Below, one piece after another: positions 22,842 to 34,000 of a DNA stretch of 64,000 nt (positions are counted from its first letter, which is position 1; each line of letters starts with the position of its first letter). This DNA is from Tubulanus polymorphus (taxonomy: Eukaryota > Nemertea > Palaeonemertea > Tubulaniformes > Tubulanidae), in NCBI RefSeq assembly GCF_964204645.1, contig NC_134027.1:13504485-13568484 (forward strand). The letters run 5' to 3'. The notes beneath the pieces were generated by a model. That model saw only the letters and a list, made by a program, of their open reading frames with translations. It was not told the DNA's origin and made no database searches. The translations under genes were made by a program, and so were the position numbers.

Positions 22842-23615
22842 ATGGAGTCAGAACAATCACAAGCTGTAAATATAAACAATAATGGTGTTATAAATATTTA
22901 TCAGAAGTCATGTTGTAAATGTAAAATAAATAAATCATTAGCAGAATTTAATAAAGATAAAAATTCTAAAGATGGTTTACGAAATATTTGTAAAAGTTTC
23001 AAAAAAGCATATGATAAACAATATTATATAAATAATACTGAAAAATGCAAAGAAAAAAGTAAACAATATTATCTAAATAATCTAGAAAAATGTAAAGAAA
23101 CGAAAAAACAATGGAGAGAAAATAATCAAGAATATATTAGAGATTGGAAAAGAGATAATCGTGATTATATAACAGAATATATGAGAGAACGATACAAAAC
23201 AGATCTTAATTTTAAATTGAAACAATGTTTACGAACTAGATAATCAAAATTATTCAGTAAAGAAACGCATTCAGAAACACTAACAAATTTATTGGATTGT
23301 TCAGATGAATTTCTCAAATCATGGATAATATATCAATTCGATGATAAAATGAATATAGATAATTATGGTGAATACTTTCATATTGATCATGTGTTACCGA
23401 TATATAAATTTAACATGATGGATGAATACAATAAAAAACTTATTTGGAATTTGAAGAATTTAAGACCTTTTGAAAAGAAAGAAAATAAAATTAAACATGA
23501 TAAACTAGATTTACAGTTATATTTAGAACAGTTAACAAAGGCAAAGAAATTCATTGAATTATGGAACAATGATCCGAATAATGAAAAATATGTTGAATCT
23601 TTATTGAGTGGTTAA
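22842..23615 (+). pseudogene. HNH endonuclease with zinc ribbon, one in-frame stop
   Basis: One frame of 257 codons interrupted by TAA just after CLRTR (23,241-23,243). The N-terminus has CCKCKINKSLAEFNKDKNSKDGL and a following Cys, a zinc-binding pattern known from viral HNH proteins. A repeated lysine/asparagine-rich linker follows. The C-terminal half has the HNH core: NYGEYFHIDHVLPIYKF, then WNLKNLRPFEKKENKIK. The start is in a TATAAATG context. Homing-type HNH nucleases of this kind are known in giant viruses, virophages and Polinton-like elements. It sits between the PolB remnant and the duplicated membrane genes. Confidence 0.8.
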
Positions 23616-23880
23616 AGAATAATAGAATTGAAATAAAAAATATTAAAAAAACAATAACTTCAACTAGCCATTATTTCTATTTTAATTTTTTTCAAAATCT
23701 ATTATTTCTTTTCAAAAAGGGAATACTTTATGTCACAAATAAAAAATACTAAAAAAACAATAACTAATACTAAAATTCTTTAACTTTAACTATCTAGTAT
23801 CATTTAGTATCAATAACTTAACTAACTAGCATCATTTTATAATACTTATAATATTTTTTGTCGCTTTTTTCTCCTATATA

Positions 23881-24293
23881 AATGTCAAAGAAATCTAATA
23901 AGAATAGTATTAATATTGAAAAAACATTAGATGATTTAGGCATTAGTGATAATAAGGATATTCCAACCAAAATTGAAAATAATTAGTTGTCAAGAATTAG
24001 ATGCTATGAAACCAGATAAAGTAATAAAATATTTTAAGATTTATGAAAAGGCAAGATTAGCTAGAATAAATGATTCTATTTCTGATGGTATTGTCAAATG
24101 TTATTCAAAATTATGTAACCGGTTAATGTCAATTGATGATGAAAATAAATTATATAGTGATTTGAAAAATGACTACTTAGTTATGACTGAATTACAAAAA
24201 TGGGTCGGATACGCTTCATTCCAAATAGGATCGGTTATGACATTAATCTCTACTGGTGTCATAACATTTTCGAATATCAAGCCTATAGAATAA
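23881..24293 (+). pseudogene. Polinton membrane protein, copy 1 (internal deletion)
   Basis: Starts in CTATATAAATG with SKKSNKN..IEKTLDDLGI, as in the intact relative at 56682. A deletion/frameshift near 23,970-23,990 removes the YCKHQLEIL block; the frame then resumes with CQELDAMKPDKVIKYFKIYE. The C-terminal half keeps the conserved LYSDLKNDYLVMTELQKWVG and a hydrophobic segment (SFQIGSVMTLISTGVITF). Function unknown, probably virion or membrane associated by context only. Confidence 0.7.
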
Positions 24294-24381
24294 AAATCAG
24301 GTAAGAACGGAACAGATGGCGCCGTACGACACCCAAACGGTGAAACAGAAAATGAATCAGAACAAAAATTAACTAGAATAA

Positions 24382-24705
24382 ATGAGTGATGGCGTTAAGA
24401 AAAAACCTAGATCCGAGAAACAAATTAAATGGGCAAGAGAATTAGGTAAAAGATCTGCAGAATTAAAAAAAGCTAAGAAAAAGAAATTAACTGATATAAA
24501 TGAGTCACAGACTTTATCTGATATTGATTCAAATAATAATCCATCTAATGCTTCTAATGCTGGAAGTAATAATAAATTATATATTACAATTGGATTAGTA
24601 ACAGTTATTATATTCTCTGGTGTAATATATAAATATAAGTATAAATCTGATGATAACAATAATGATTCCAATGATAATAAATCTATTATACCAGAAAATA
24701 CATAG
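24382..24705 (+). CDS. Small single-TM protein, copy 1
   Basis: 107 residues starting in GAATAAATGAGTG. A basic N-terminal block (KKKPRSEKQIKWARELGKRS, then KKAKKKK) is followed by an Asn/Ser-rich linker and one membrane segment (LYITIGLVTVIIFSGVIYKY) with an Asp/Asn-rich tail. Paralogues are at 25688-26050 and 57220-57615; in each case it is the second gene of the same pair. Function not recognised. The frame is intact. Confidence 0.7.
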   Translation: MSDGVKKKPRSEKQIKWARELGKRSAELKKAKKKKLTDINESQTLSDIDSNNNPSNASNAGSNNKLYITIGLVTVIIFSGVIYKYKYKSDDNNNDSNDNKSIIPENT

Positions 24706-24784
24706 AATAAAATACATGTTTTTATGAAATAGTAATTCCACCCGGCGTTTTCGTTGAATTGATTTTCAGTTTGAGGATTTATTA

Positions 24785-24866
24785 TCGAGGATCCGAAATG
24801 ACTTATCTGGACTGTTATAATTACTGCTCCTAATAGATAGACAAAAGTAGTGAGATATCGAATCCT
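24785..24866. repeat. Inverted copy of the sequence after piece B's last gene
   Basis: About 75 bp here (GATCCGAAATGACTTATCTGG ... CAAAAGTAGTGAGATAT) is the reverse complement of 57,620-57,692. It follows the small TM gene in both places but in opposite orientation, so it may be an element end or a small independent repeat. Confidence 0.75.
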
Positions 24867-25135
24867 AATTTAAATAAAAAGTATTTAAAAAACAATAACT
24901 TCAACTAGCTAGTGAATTATATTTTAATTCTTTTCAAAATGTAATATTTCTTTTCAAAAGGAGAATACTTTATATTTTGAATAGAATTGAATAAAAAAAC
25001 AATAACTTCAACTAGCTATTCAAATCTAGTTAATACTAGAATTCTTTAACTTAACTAAGCTATTATTAATTACAGAGTTACTTGTATCATTCTATAATAC
25101 TTATAGTATTTTTTTCGCTTTTTTCTCTAATATAA

Positions 25136-25678
25136 AAGTCAAAGAAATCTGATATTGAAAAGAAAATTGAGGATTTGGGCATTACTGGCAATAATGATAC
25201 AGTTGTTTCTAATTGTGCTCAAGTTGATAATAATATTGATTATGAATACTATTTAACATGTAAGCATCATCTTGAGTTACTAATTGCCGGCGGCAAATCT
25301 AAGGACTTCTTGGGAAAAATTATAACTTATCAAGAACTAGATGCCATGAAACCAGATAAAGTAATAAAACATTTCAAAATATATGAAGAAGCTAGATTAG
25401 CTCGAATAAACGACTGTATAAGAGATGGTATTATAAAATGTTACTCTAAATTATGTAACCGGATTATACCAATTGATGATGAAAACAAATTATTTAGTGA
25501 TTTAAAAAATGACTACTTAGTTATGACAGAACTACAGAAATGGGTCGGAAACGCTTCATTCCAATTAGGAGGAATAATGACACTGATTTCTTCTGGAGTT
25601 ATAACATTTTCTAACATCAAAACTATAGAATACAAAGATAAAAGTAAATCAGAAGATATTGAATCAGAACGAAAGTAA
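25136..25678 (+). pseudogene. Polinton membrane protein, copy 2 (start codon lost)
   Basis: Comparison with copy 1 shows the original TATAAATGTCAAAG start now reads TATAAAAGTCAAAG, so ATG has become AAG at 25136-25138. The rest of the frame is open. It carries YLTCKHHLELLIAGGKSKDF, TYQELDAMKPDKVIKHF, RLFSDLKND-type (here LFSDLKNDYLVMTELQKWVG) and the hydrophobic SFQLGGIMTLISSGVITF. Downstream initiation could still give a shorter protein. Family as at 56682; role unknown. Confidence 0.75.
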
Positions 25679-25687
25679 CTAAAATAA

Positions 25688-26050
25688 ATGAGTGATGATA
25701 TTAAGAAGAAACCTAGATCCGAAAAACAAATTAAATGGGCAAGGGAATTGGCTAAAAGATCTTCTGAGTTAAAAAGAGCTAAGAAAAAGAAATTAACTGA
25801 TATAAATGAACCACAGAAATTATCTGTTATTGATTCGAATGATAATCCATCTGATTCGTCTAATGCAGGAAGTAATAATAAATTATATATTACAATTGGA
25901 TTAGTAACAGTTATTATATTTTCTGGCGTAATATATAAACATAAATCCAAATCTAATAATAATGATTCCGATGATAAACCTATTATACCAGAAAATAAGT
26001 CAAATCATAAAGTCATTGAAACTAAATCTAAATTATTATTAATGGATTAA
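25688..26050 (+). CDS. Small single-TM protein, copy 2
   Basis: 120 residues, start in AAAATAAATGAGTG. Same order as copy 1: basic KKKPRSEKQIKWARELAKRS, a KRAKKKK cluster, a Ser/Asn linker, a membrane segment (ITIGLVTVIIFSGVIYKHK) and a charged tail. It follows copy 2 of the membrane protein with about 10 bp between them. Function not recognised. Confidence 0.7.
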   Translation: MSDDIKKKPRSEKQIKWARELAKRSSELKRAKKKKLTDINEPQKLSVIDSNDNPSDSSNAGSNNKLYITIGLVTVIIFSGVIYKHKSKSNNNDSDDKPIIPENKSNHKVIETKSKLLLMD

Positions 26051-26056
26051 AATAAG

Positions 26057-26605
26057 ATGAAAAAAGAACAATATTTAAGAGAGTTATATTACAACCCAGA
26101 AAGTGAAGTATCATATTCTAGCGTTTCAGAATTATGGGATAAAATTAAATCTGATAAAGAAAATGGTGATATAAAATATAGTGAATTAAAATCATCGTTA
26201 CAAAATCAACCAACATATCAAATCCACAAGAAAATGGATAAAACTTATTTAACAAGGAAAGTTATGGTTTCATATATCGATCAACAATGGCAAGCAGATT
26301 TAATTGATATGAAGAACTTAGAAGAATACAACAAAGGATATTTCTGGATATTAAATGTTATATTCAGTAGATACGCATGGTCAATTACCATCAAAAATAA
26401 AACTGGTATAGAAGTAATAAATGCTTTTAAATCAATATTTAAAGAAGCTATTCCAGATAAGATACAATTTGATGAAGGTAAGGAATTTTATAACAAACAT
26501 TTTAAAAAACTATTGTCTGATCACGATGTAGATTATTTTTCAACACATTCAGATAAAAAAGCATCTATTATAGAAAGATTTAATAAAACAATTTATCATG
26601 AGTAA
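26057..26605 (+). pseudogene. Polinton retrovirus-type integrase, truncated
   Basis: The N-terminus (KKEQYLRELYYNPESEVSYSS) matches the integrase at 54642. The DDE core is present: SYIDQQWQADLIDMK (first Asp), IQFDEGKEFYNKHF (second Asp) and KKASIIERFNKT (Glu). The segment corresponding to NIIDIFSRYVW is two residues shorter (NVIFSRYAW). The frame ends at 26605 straight after the catalytic Glu, where a P-like transposon remnant begins, so the C-terminal domain and chromodomain are gone. Confidence 0.85.
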
Positions 26606-26648
26606 TACATTAAGTTAAGTTTGTTATAGGTTATATCAAGTACTTCAG

Positions 26649-28243
26649 ACAAGGCATCCCCAAATCAACGCTTGTACCGTATACATGCGGATGGAAGTAA
26701 CCTTGTTAGTGAGACTGTTAACTGGATATCAGTAGAAAAACGCCCGTTGTATTTCATTTCTGATCCTCCTCATTTGATGAAAACCATCAAAAACAACTTA
26801 GAGAAATCCAAGCCAGGTGGTACCAGATGTCTTTGGGTAAATATATTACCAATTGAATTTTTTAACGACCTTGTACTGGCACAGAACCAGAGGGGGGTTT
26901 GAGGGGTCCGGACCCCCCTCCCCTCTTCTGACCAAGTGCCCTTTTGAAAATCACATGTGAAAAATTCCACCAAACATTTATCTAGTACTTCTTAAAGCTG
27001 TAATATGCACTAAAATTTTCTGGGGGAGGACCTCCAGACCTCCCTACCAGGGCATTTCTAAGAAAGAAAGTATAGATTATGATTCATTTTTTTACAGAAC
27101 AATGGTCAACATCTTTGGTGGAGTAGTATTTACAACGTGTATCGAGAAGACGGTACTAATCAGCGCAGAATGACAAAATTGAGAGATGAGCACGTACGGC
27201 TTACACCAGCAGCCAGAATGTCAGTTAGACTTGGAGTGCAGGTGGGTAATTGTTGCCACGCTAGATTTAGTAAACGTAGATGTAGAATAATATTTAGGAT
27301 CTACGTAGTTCCACGAAAGATTTTAATTCAAACTTTTTCATGAAATTGACACCAGGTCCCTTAAAGTCACCATTAAATGGTATCTCTCCAATTTTAGGTC
27401 CTTAGTCGTTCAGTTGGACTAGTTCTCCAACAGTATGGCGGTCCTGATGTTATTGAACTCTCGGAGTTTATTGTGATGTCCGACCGGTTCTTTGACTGCT
27501 TAGATGTGAGATCTTTCAATGAACATATCAACAAAAGAAAACCAGACTTGGCCCCATATCGAAGACTTGATGATGAGCGTTTCCAAGTAAGACAAATTTG
27601 AACAAAAATTCCTGAATTGTGGTACCTGCTTTAAAAATTGTGATGATAATCTATATTTTCCAGTTCCTTGAATCCTACCTGGAATACCTTGATCTATGGA
27701 AGACTTTAGTTAGTAACAGGGAGGGATTTACCAAGGCAGAGAAAGAGAAGATGTTTTTGTCAAATCAGACATATGATGGAATTTACACTACGGGTCATAA
27801 GACTTCATACTGCAAACATAACTTATAACATGTCTCCAATGAATTTATTCATTGATTTGTAGTGAAGGGGTATATTGCAGCAGCAAGATTTCTCTTGTCA
27901 CACAGTGTTCCCTGTGTTCAGCGACATATTCTGCCAAGATCCAATAGAAGAGCATTTTGGAAGACACAGGGGACTTGGCAATAGATCTTGGAATCCATCA
28001 GTATATGAATTTGGGTATGTCACACTCCATTCCATTTGTATTCAAAACTGTTCTGAATTCACGAAGTACTGGTAAATGTAAACAATTTCTAAATGTTCTA
28101 GGCATCAAGAAAACAAGTTACGTATTCAAAGATCCCTGGCTTTTAAGTTCCAGCCTAAGGGTAATACTACTGGAAGAGCTGCAGGTGACAATCGGATAGA
28201 CGAAATTGATGAAGAGCCTTTTCCAAAAATCAAAAGACACTGA
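26649..28243 (+). pseudogene. P-element-like transposase, 5'-truncated, spliced
   Basis: Exon-like pieces with GT-AG edges: 26649-26836 (KASPNQRLYRI, YFISDPPHLMKTIKNN), 27099-27241 (NNGQHLWWSSIYNVYRE, LRDEHVRLTPAARMSVRLG), 27398-27586 (VLSRSVG, FFDCLDVRSFNEH), 27664 to about 27,800, 27881-28014 (FCQDPIEEHFGRHRGLGNRS) and 28102-28243 (ending EEPFPKIKRH). The same block order occurs in the transposase at 39475-42242 (SDAPHLIKTVRN, NQDPLEQFFGKQR, NTPLPKKKRHH). The N-terminal half, including the first catalytic region, is missing. It abuts the broken integrase. Confidence 0.75.
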
Positions 28244-28499
28244 TGTATGTATCTCAAACCAAAAATTTTCATAGCAAAACAAGTATAAAAAAGCATCGGT
28301 ACAAATTCTATAAAGGGATCATTCATTTATTACATACGGATACAATTTGACTTTTTCAACCTCCCCCTGTACAGAAAATCTGCCATTTTTTCATATAAAT
28401 TAAGCATTACAGTACGCAATTGCACTTACCCCTCCCCTCCCCTAATGCGTACGTAATAAATGAATGACCCCAGAGATATCAGATTCAGAAACATGAGAA

Positions 28500-29515
28500 A
28501 GATATGTTACAAACTGTCCCTTAAGGCTTTCGATTTTCGCGACAACTTAGTAGCTCTAACCAATTTTTCAACAATGTATCGACATTTTTGATGAGCCCTT
28601 ACAGCAAAAAACGTGTTGACAAAGCATTTATACAAATTTTCAATTGATTCTACAGAGGTATCAGATTCAGAAACAAGCTCCAAAAATTTCGTTGCGAGAT
28701 CAGCATTTTTTACCAAGTTGCAAAATTCATATTTATTTACAGATTCTCTGGTACTCCAGGCACCAGGCACTCGACTTCGGATCTTGTTTTGTATTTCTTC
28801 AATAGATACCCTGCTATGTAAAATACCACTTCTTCTTTTTCAGTTAAAGGACTGGTTGTTTTTTTCATGGTAGCCTCAGGAAAGGTCTGGTGAAGGAGTT
28901 GCTCCATACAACGGAGGGCCAGTATTGACGATGCTTGAGTCACGGTGGTCACATTTGCAGTTAGGACAGAATGAGATCTACTCCAACACTTTTCCCGCGC
29001 ATTGGCTGTAGACAGAGAGTTTGAATTTTGGAGTACATCGCGATTTATCCATTCCAAGCGGTTTGCTAGTTCACCAGCTGTAAAATAAAGCACTTTATAA
29101 ATTTTTCATGATTATTATAAACTACAGTGTAGGCAATATAAATGTAAATACCTGTGTTCTTTTTTAGATGATCTTTAACCTGATCTGAAATTATTTGGTC
29201 CTCCAAAATCTTGGAAACTTCTCGGCTAACCAATAGCTCTGTCAAGATGTTTTTCTGGAATTGTGATATTATTTTCTTTTATGTATATATGTACATATTG
29301 TAAATAATAGTGATAAATCTAGTGATACAAAACTTTGATTTAGCTGTTTTACCAGAGACCTGTCAATGTCACTCGGTTGACTAAGTATAATCGTCTATAA
29401 TCATTGCATGACTTCTTAAGAATTAATTTTTGTCCATGAAATACTTACATCAGATTGTTGGTCAGGCACTGCAATATCTTCATTAGGGTCAAAGTAAATA
29501 TCATCCCATTCCTAC
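28500..29515 (-). pseudogene. Partner protein of the P-like transposon (IAGY protein), decayed
   Basis: Convergent with the transposase above. Exon-like pieces run from about 29,515 (EWDDIYFDPNEDIAVPD, then a GTAAGT donor), through about 29,255-29,155 (LVSREVSKILEDQ), 29093-28737 (VVFYIAGYLLKKYKTRSE) and, after a frame change near 28,750, to about 28,500 (FFAVRAHQKCRYIVEKL, SRKSKALRDSL). The IAGY block and the HxxxxxIV...KxLRxSLK end match the gene at 37885-39350. No function is established; IAGY-type motifs are familiar from the C-terminal parts of P/THAP9-like proteins (recall, not checked). Confidence 0.6.
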
Positions 29516-29947
29516 AGAAAGATTAATAGCTGTTGATGCTACTTCTTCAGTCTTGCTAATTTTTATTCTAGAGGCCTACCCTTGCCTATCTATTATACTA
29601 ATTTTATAAACCATTCAAACTGTTTAAAGTGTTTTATGTCAATGGAATTTGTCTTTGTTTTGTATAATATTATTAATGGAAGGTCGGTTTTCTTATATTA
29701 CAAATGTTTTCTTATTTGTATAATATTAACATATTATATAATCAACACACGAGCATCAAGATATCAAATTCTAGTTGAAGATAGTTGCAACTAACTTTAA
29801 TTACAATTCAACTAAAATATAACTAAAAATTCATTAGATTAACAAAGTTGTCTATTTTAGTATAATTTTAGTTGTAGTTGAAATTATTTCAATTTTACAC
29901 AATAAATGAGATTTTCTTTAAATTCTTTACTTTAATTTTTCATTTAA

Positions 29948-30223
29948 TCATTCTAATTTATGCCTGAATTTATGATTTCTAAATCCTTTTTCTGTCATGT
30001 ATTTTTTGCTACAAATTTCACATCTTTTAATATTATTCATTCTATCTGAAATGTAATTGAAATTATTTTTCAATTCAATATATTTTATTTTACAATCATC
30101 ATAAAAATGAAACAATTGTTTCAAACTATATACTGAAAATGAAAGTAACCCTGAAATCATCATAATTAATTTCATTTTCTCTTGATTTCTGCAACTTTTC
30201 CCAGTTGGAATGAAACCATCCAT
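29948..30223 (-). CDS. Small membrane/C2H2 protein of Polinton-like element
   Basis: 91 residues, start in CTTAAATAAATG. Layout: short polar N-terminus, hydrophobic segment (LIMMISGLLSFSVYSLKQL), coiled region (IKYIELKNNFNYISDRMN) and a complete C2H2 finger (CEICSKKYMTEKGFRNHKFRH). Homologues are at 9739 (frameshifted) and 19,822 (remnant). It lies divergent from PolB across the 24-bp minisatellite. A membrane segment plus a finger is unusual; the role is unknown. The frame is intact. Confidence 0.7.
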   Translation of the reverse strand: MDGFIPTGKSCRNQEKMKLIMMISGLLSFSVYSLKQLFHFYDDCKIKYIELKNNFNYISDRMNNIKRCEICSKKYMTEKGFRNHKFRHKLE

Positions 30224-30344
30224 TTATTTAAGAAAGAAATTAGAAAAATTAATAAATATTTGCTAGTTTTTAATTAAATATTTTATAATCACTTTTTAAA
30301 TATTAAACTTTTAAATGATTAAATCAAATAACAATTAAATTTAC

Positions 30345-31008
30345 AGCCAAACAATTTAATATTTCAACAGTCTCACAATTTAACATTTCAACAGTCAAAC
30401 AATTTATCATTTTAACAGTCGAACAATTTAACATTTTAACAGTCTAACAATTTAACAGTTTAACAATTTAACATTTCAACAGTCAAACAATTTATCATTT
30501 TAACAGACGAACAATTAAACATTTTAACAGTCTAACAATTTATCATTTTAACAGTCGAACATTTTAACAGTCTATTAATTTAACATTTTAACAGTCTAAC
30601 AATTTAACATTTCGACAGTCTAACAATTCAACATTTCAACAGTCAAACAATTTATCATTTCAACTGTCAAACAATTTATCATTTCAACTGTCAAACAATT
30701 TAACATTTCAAATGTCAAACAATTTATCATTTTAACAGTCTAACAATTTAACATTTCAACTGTCAAACAATTTATCATTTAAACAGACTAACAATTTAAT
30801 ATTTCAACTGTCAAACAATTTATCATTTCAACAGTCTAACAATTTAACATTTTAACAGTTTAACAATTTAACATTTTAACGGTCTAACAATTAAACATTT
30901 CAACTGTCAAACAATTTATCATTTTAACAGTCTAACAATTTATCATTTAACAGTCTAACAATTTATCATTTTAACAGTCTAACAATTTATCATTTAACAG
31001 TCTAACAA
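30345..31008. repeat. 24-bp minisatellite upstream of PolB, about 27 copies
   Basis: Head-to-tail units of AACAATTTAACATTTCAACA plus GTCT, with frequent ATCATT and TTTTAACA variants. The array ends 12 bp before the palindrome-arm sequence that precedes PolB. Single inverted units (GACTGTTAAATT) occur near 10,046 and 10,678 in piece D. Its place at the PolB-proximal end suggests a terminal or subterminal array. Confidence 0.9.
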
Positions 31009-31085
31009 AGTAATTGGAAGATGTGGGTTTCAGATCAGAGGACGAGACACCACTCATCACCACAAGTAATTTTTTTTCCTAATAA

Positions 31086-34000
31086 ATGGGGGAGAATGAA
31101 CACCAGCCAGAAAACAATAATGTTAATAAAAATCAATATTATTGCAAATATTGTAAAAAAATACGTCGATATATCTAATAAAACACGACATGAAAAAACT
31201 GCAAATCATATAAAACATGTAATAGATTTTGAAACTCCAGAAAATTCCAATGAAAGAAAAGAAAGATTAGAAAATATGAATGTGGATGAAATAAAATGTG
31301 AAGTTTGTAATGAATTTATAGTAAAAAGGAATTATAATAGACATCTCGAATCACAAAAACACCATCAAAATTTGAGTAATAATGTTTTAGGAAAAGATTA
31401 TTTTGACGATAAACCTCAAAAAGTAAAAAAACCAACTTCAAAAACTAAATCCATTTCAAATAAACCTTACATGGAAAATGTTAGAAATTATATTGATTCA
31501 CTAGAAATAAAAGATACAATTGAAATTTTAGAAACATTACATAGTAAAATTGGTCCTGCAGCTATTATATTTAGATTTTTTAAAGGTACAACAATAGAAG
31601 ATTATAGTACATTTAATGAAATAATAGAAAAAATACTAGATTTGATAACAGATGTTGAATATCCAAAAATTAGTATCTCTGGGAAAGTAAGTTTTATAAA
31701 TTCAGAAGAAAAAATGAATTATAATATTCAAACACACTCTGAAGAAATAATTTCAAAAACACAAATAAAAGAGAAGTTAGAAAAAATATTTAATAAATTT
31801 AAACGTCATATTGAAGAAAGATATTTTGAGGGTTCTGGCTTAACATTGAATGAAATTATATATTTAGATTTAAATGTTTATAATACAAAAAGAAATAAAA
31901 CATCAAAAAGTAATAAAATGTTTAAAAATTATTCAAACTTTACAACAGAAAAGGATATTAAAGCATCATCTTATATTAAATTACCATTTACAACAAAAGC
32001 AGTAATAAATATTCAAAATGAAGATAATAAATGTTTTCTATGGTCAATTATTAGTTGCTTACATCCAACACAGGAAAATGTTTGTAGAATAACAGATTAT
32101 CGGAAATATGAAACATTATATAAAATTGATCAATATCCAGTAACTATAAAAATGATTTCTAAAATAGAAAAAGTTAATAATTTAAAAATAGATGTATTCG
32201 AATTAATGCAATTACCAAAGACAAAAGGTGAAAATATTAAAGATTATACATTGGAAGTTTTATATTTAACAGAATATTATGATGATGAAAATGCTATAGA
32301 TTTGTTATATTACAAAAAAGATGAAAATGAACATTATATGTGGTTAAAACAAATTGATTTATTCTTTAGAACAGAAAGTGATCATCATCGTAAAATTTAT
32401 CTATGTAGAAAATGTTTATCTAAATTTATGACTGAGAATACATTATTAAAACATAAAGAATTATGTGATTTTAAAGATTTTTGTAAATTAATAATGCCAA
32501 CAGAAAAAGATTATAAATTGAAATTAACTAATCATAAATTTAAGAATATTGTTCCATTTGAAATTTATGGAGATTTTGAATCGTTGAATAAAGAATTAAC
32601 TGATCAAGATAGAAAAGAAATATATAACAAAAAGCAATTATTAAAATCAATGGATAAAGGAAATGAATTAAATTAAGACACAATACAAGACCCACCAATT
32701 ATAAATACAATTAAAAAAGTTCATCAAAGAGCTGCTGCTTATGGAATTTATATAAAATCAAATTATCCTGAATTATATGAAAGTCAATATATTTCTTTTA
32801 GAGGTGAAGATGTATTTAATAATTTTTGTAACAAAATGATTGAATTAGAAAGTGATTTTGCAAAATTATTAAACAAAAATAAAAGAATAGTTATGACAAA
32901 AGAAGATAAAATTGATTTTAATTATGCAACTCACTGTTGTTATTGTGAAAAACGTTTTTATTCATTTGATAAAAAAGTTAGAGATCATGATCATTTAAAT
33001 TCAAAATATCGTGGAGCTGCTCATGAAGATTGTAATTTACAAGCTAAAAAAGTAAATTTCGTTCCAATATTATTTCATAAATTATCAGGCTAGGATACCC
33101 ATCTATTTATAAAACAATTATCAAGGAAATTGGGCACAATTAATCAAGAAATAGAAGAATATAATGCTATGAATGGTGTAAATGTAAGAAAATATGATTT
33201 TAAACTATTAGCTAAAACATCTGAAAATTATATTTCATTTCAATTTGGTTGCATTAGATTTTTAGATTCTTATAGATTTCTAGCAAGTTCATTAGATATA
33301 GATGCAATGATGCAACCTCAACCATATAAACATTTTATATTAACAGAAGTTGAAAATGATGATAAAACTGATTGGGAAAGCGCAATTGCGAGTTTAAAAG
33401 ATGAAGCACCAATTGGTTATTTCTTTGTAGTTGATTTAGAATATCCTGAAAATATAAAGTTTAAAACAAGAAATTTACCTTATTGCCCAGAACATTTAAC
33501 CGTAGATGATAGTTATTTAAGTGAATACCAGAAGAAAATAAAACCGAAAGATCATGTTTTTACAGAAAAATTAATACTTACTCAAAATAATAAATACAAT
33601 TATATTGTTCATTATAGAATGTTAAAATTTTATCTAAAACAAGGAATGAAATTAAAGATAGTACATAGATATATTGAATTTAATCAATCGAAGTGGTTAG
33701 AAAAATATATAGATTTCAATACTCAACAGAGAACCATATCAAAAACAGATTTTGAAAAAGATTTCTTCAAATTAATGAACAATAGTTCTTATGGTAAAAC
33801 ATGTGAAAATATTAGAAATAGAAATGATATTGAATTAGTAAATAATTCTGAAAGATTAAGACATTTACAATCAAGTCCTAGACATTTAGGAAATAAAAGA
33901 TTTGAAGATTATTTAACAGCAGTTAAATTAAAAAGAACGTCAATGAAATTTAATAAACCTATATTCATCAAAATTATTAATATAAGTATCAAAATTATTA

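Larger units (their letters stand above)
23640..26050. repeat. Tandem duplication (about 1.2 kb) carrying a two-gene module
   Basis: Copy 1 is about 23,640-24,705 and copy 2 about 24,888-26,050. Each has the leader AAAAACAATAACTTCAACTAG, a CTTTTCAAAA...GAATACTTTAT block, a TATAGTATTTTTT/TCGCTTTTTTCTC stretch and then the same pair of genes. The copies have diverged clearly, so this is not an assembly duplicate. Confidence 0.85.

Noticed and set aside
30345-31008. CRISPR-like array
   Set aside because: Units are directly tandem with no unique spacers, in animal DNA; it is a minisatellite.
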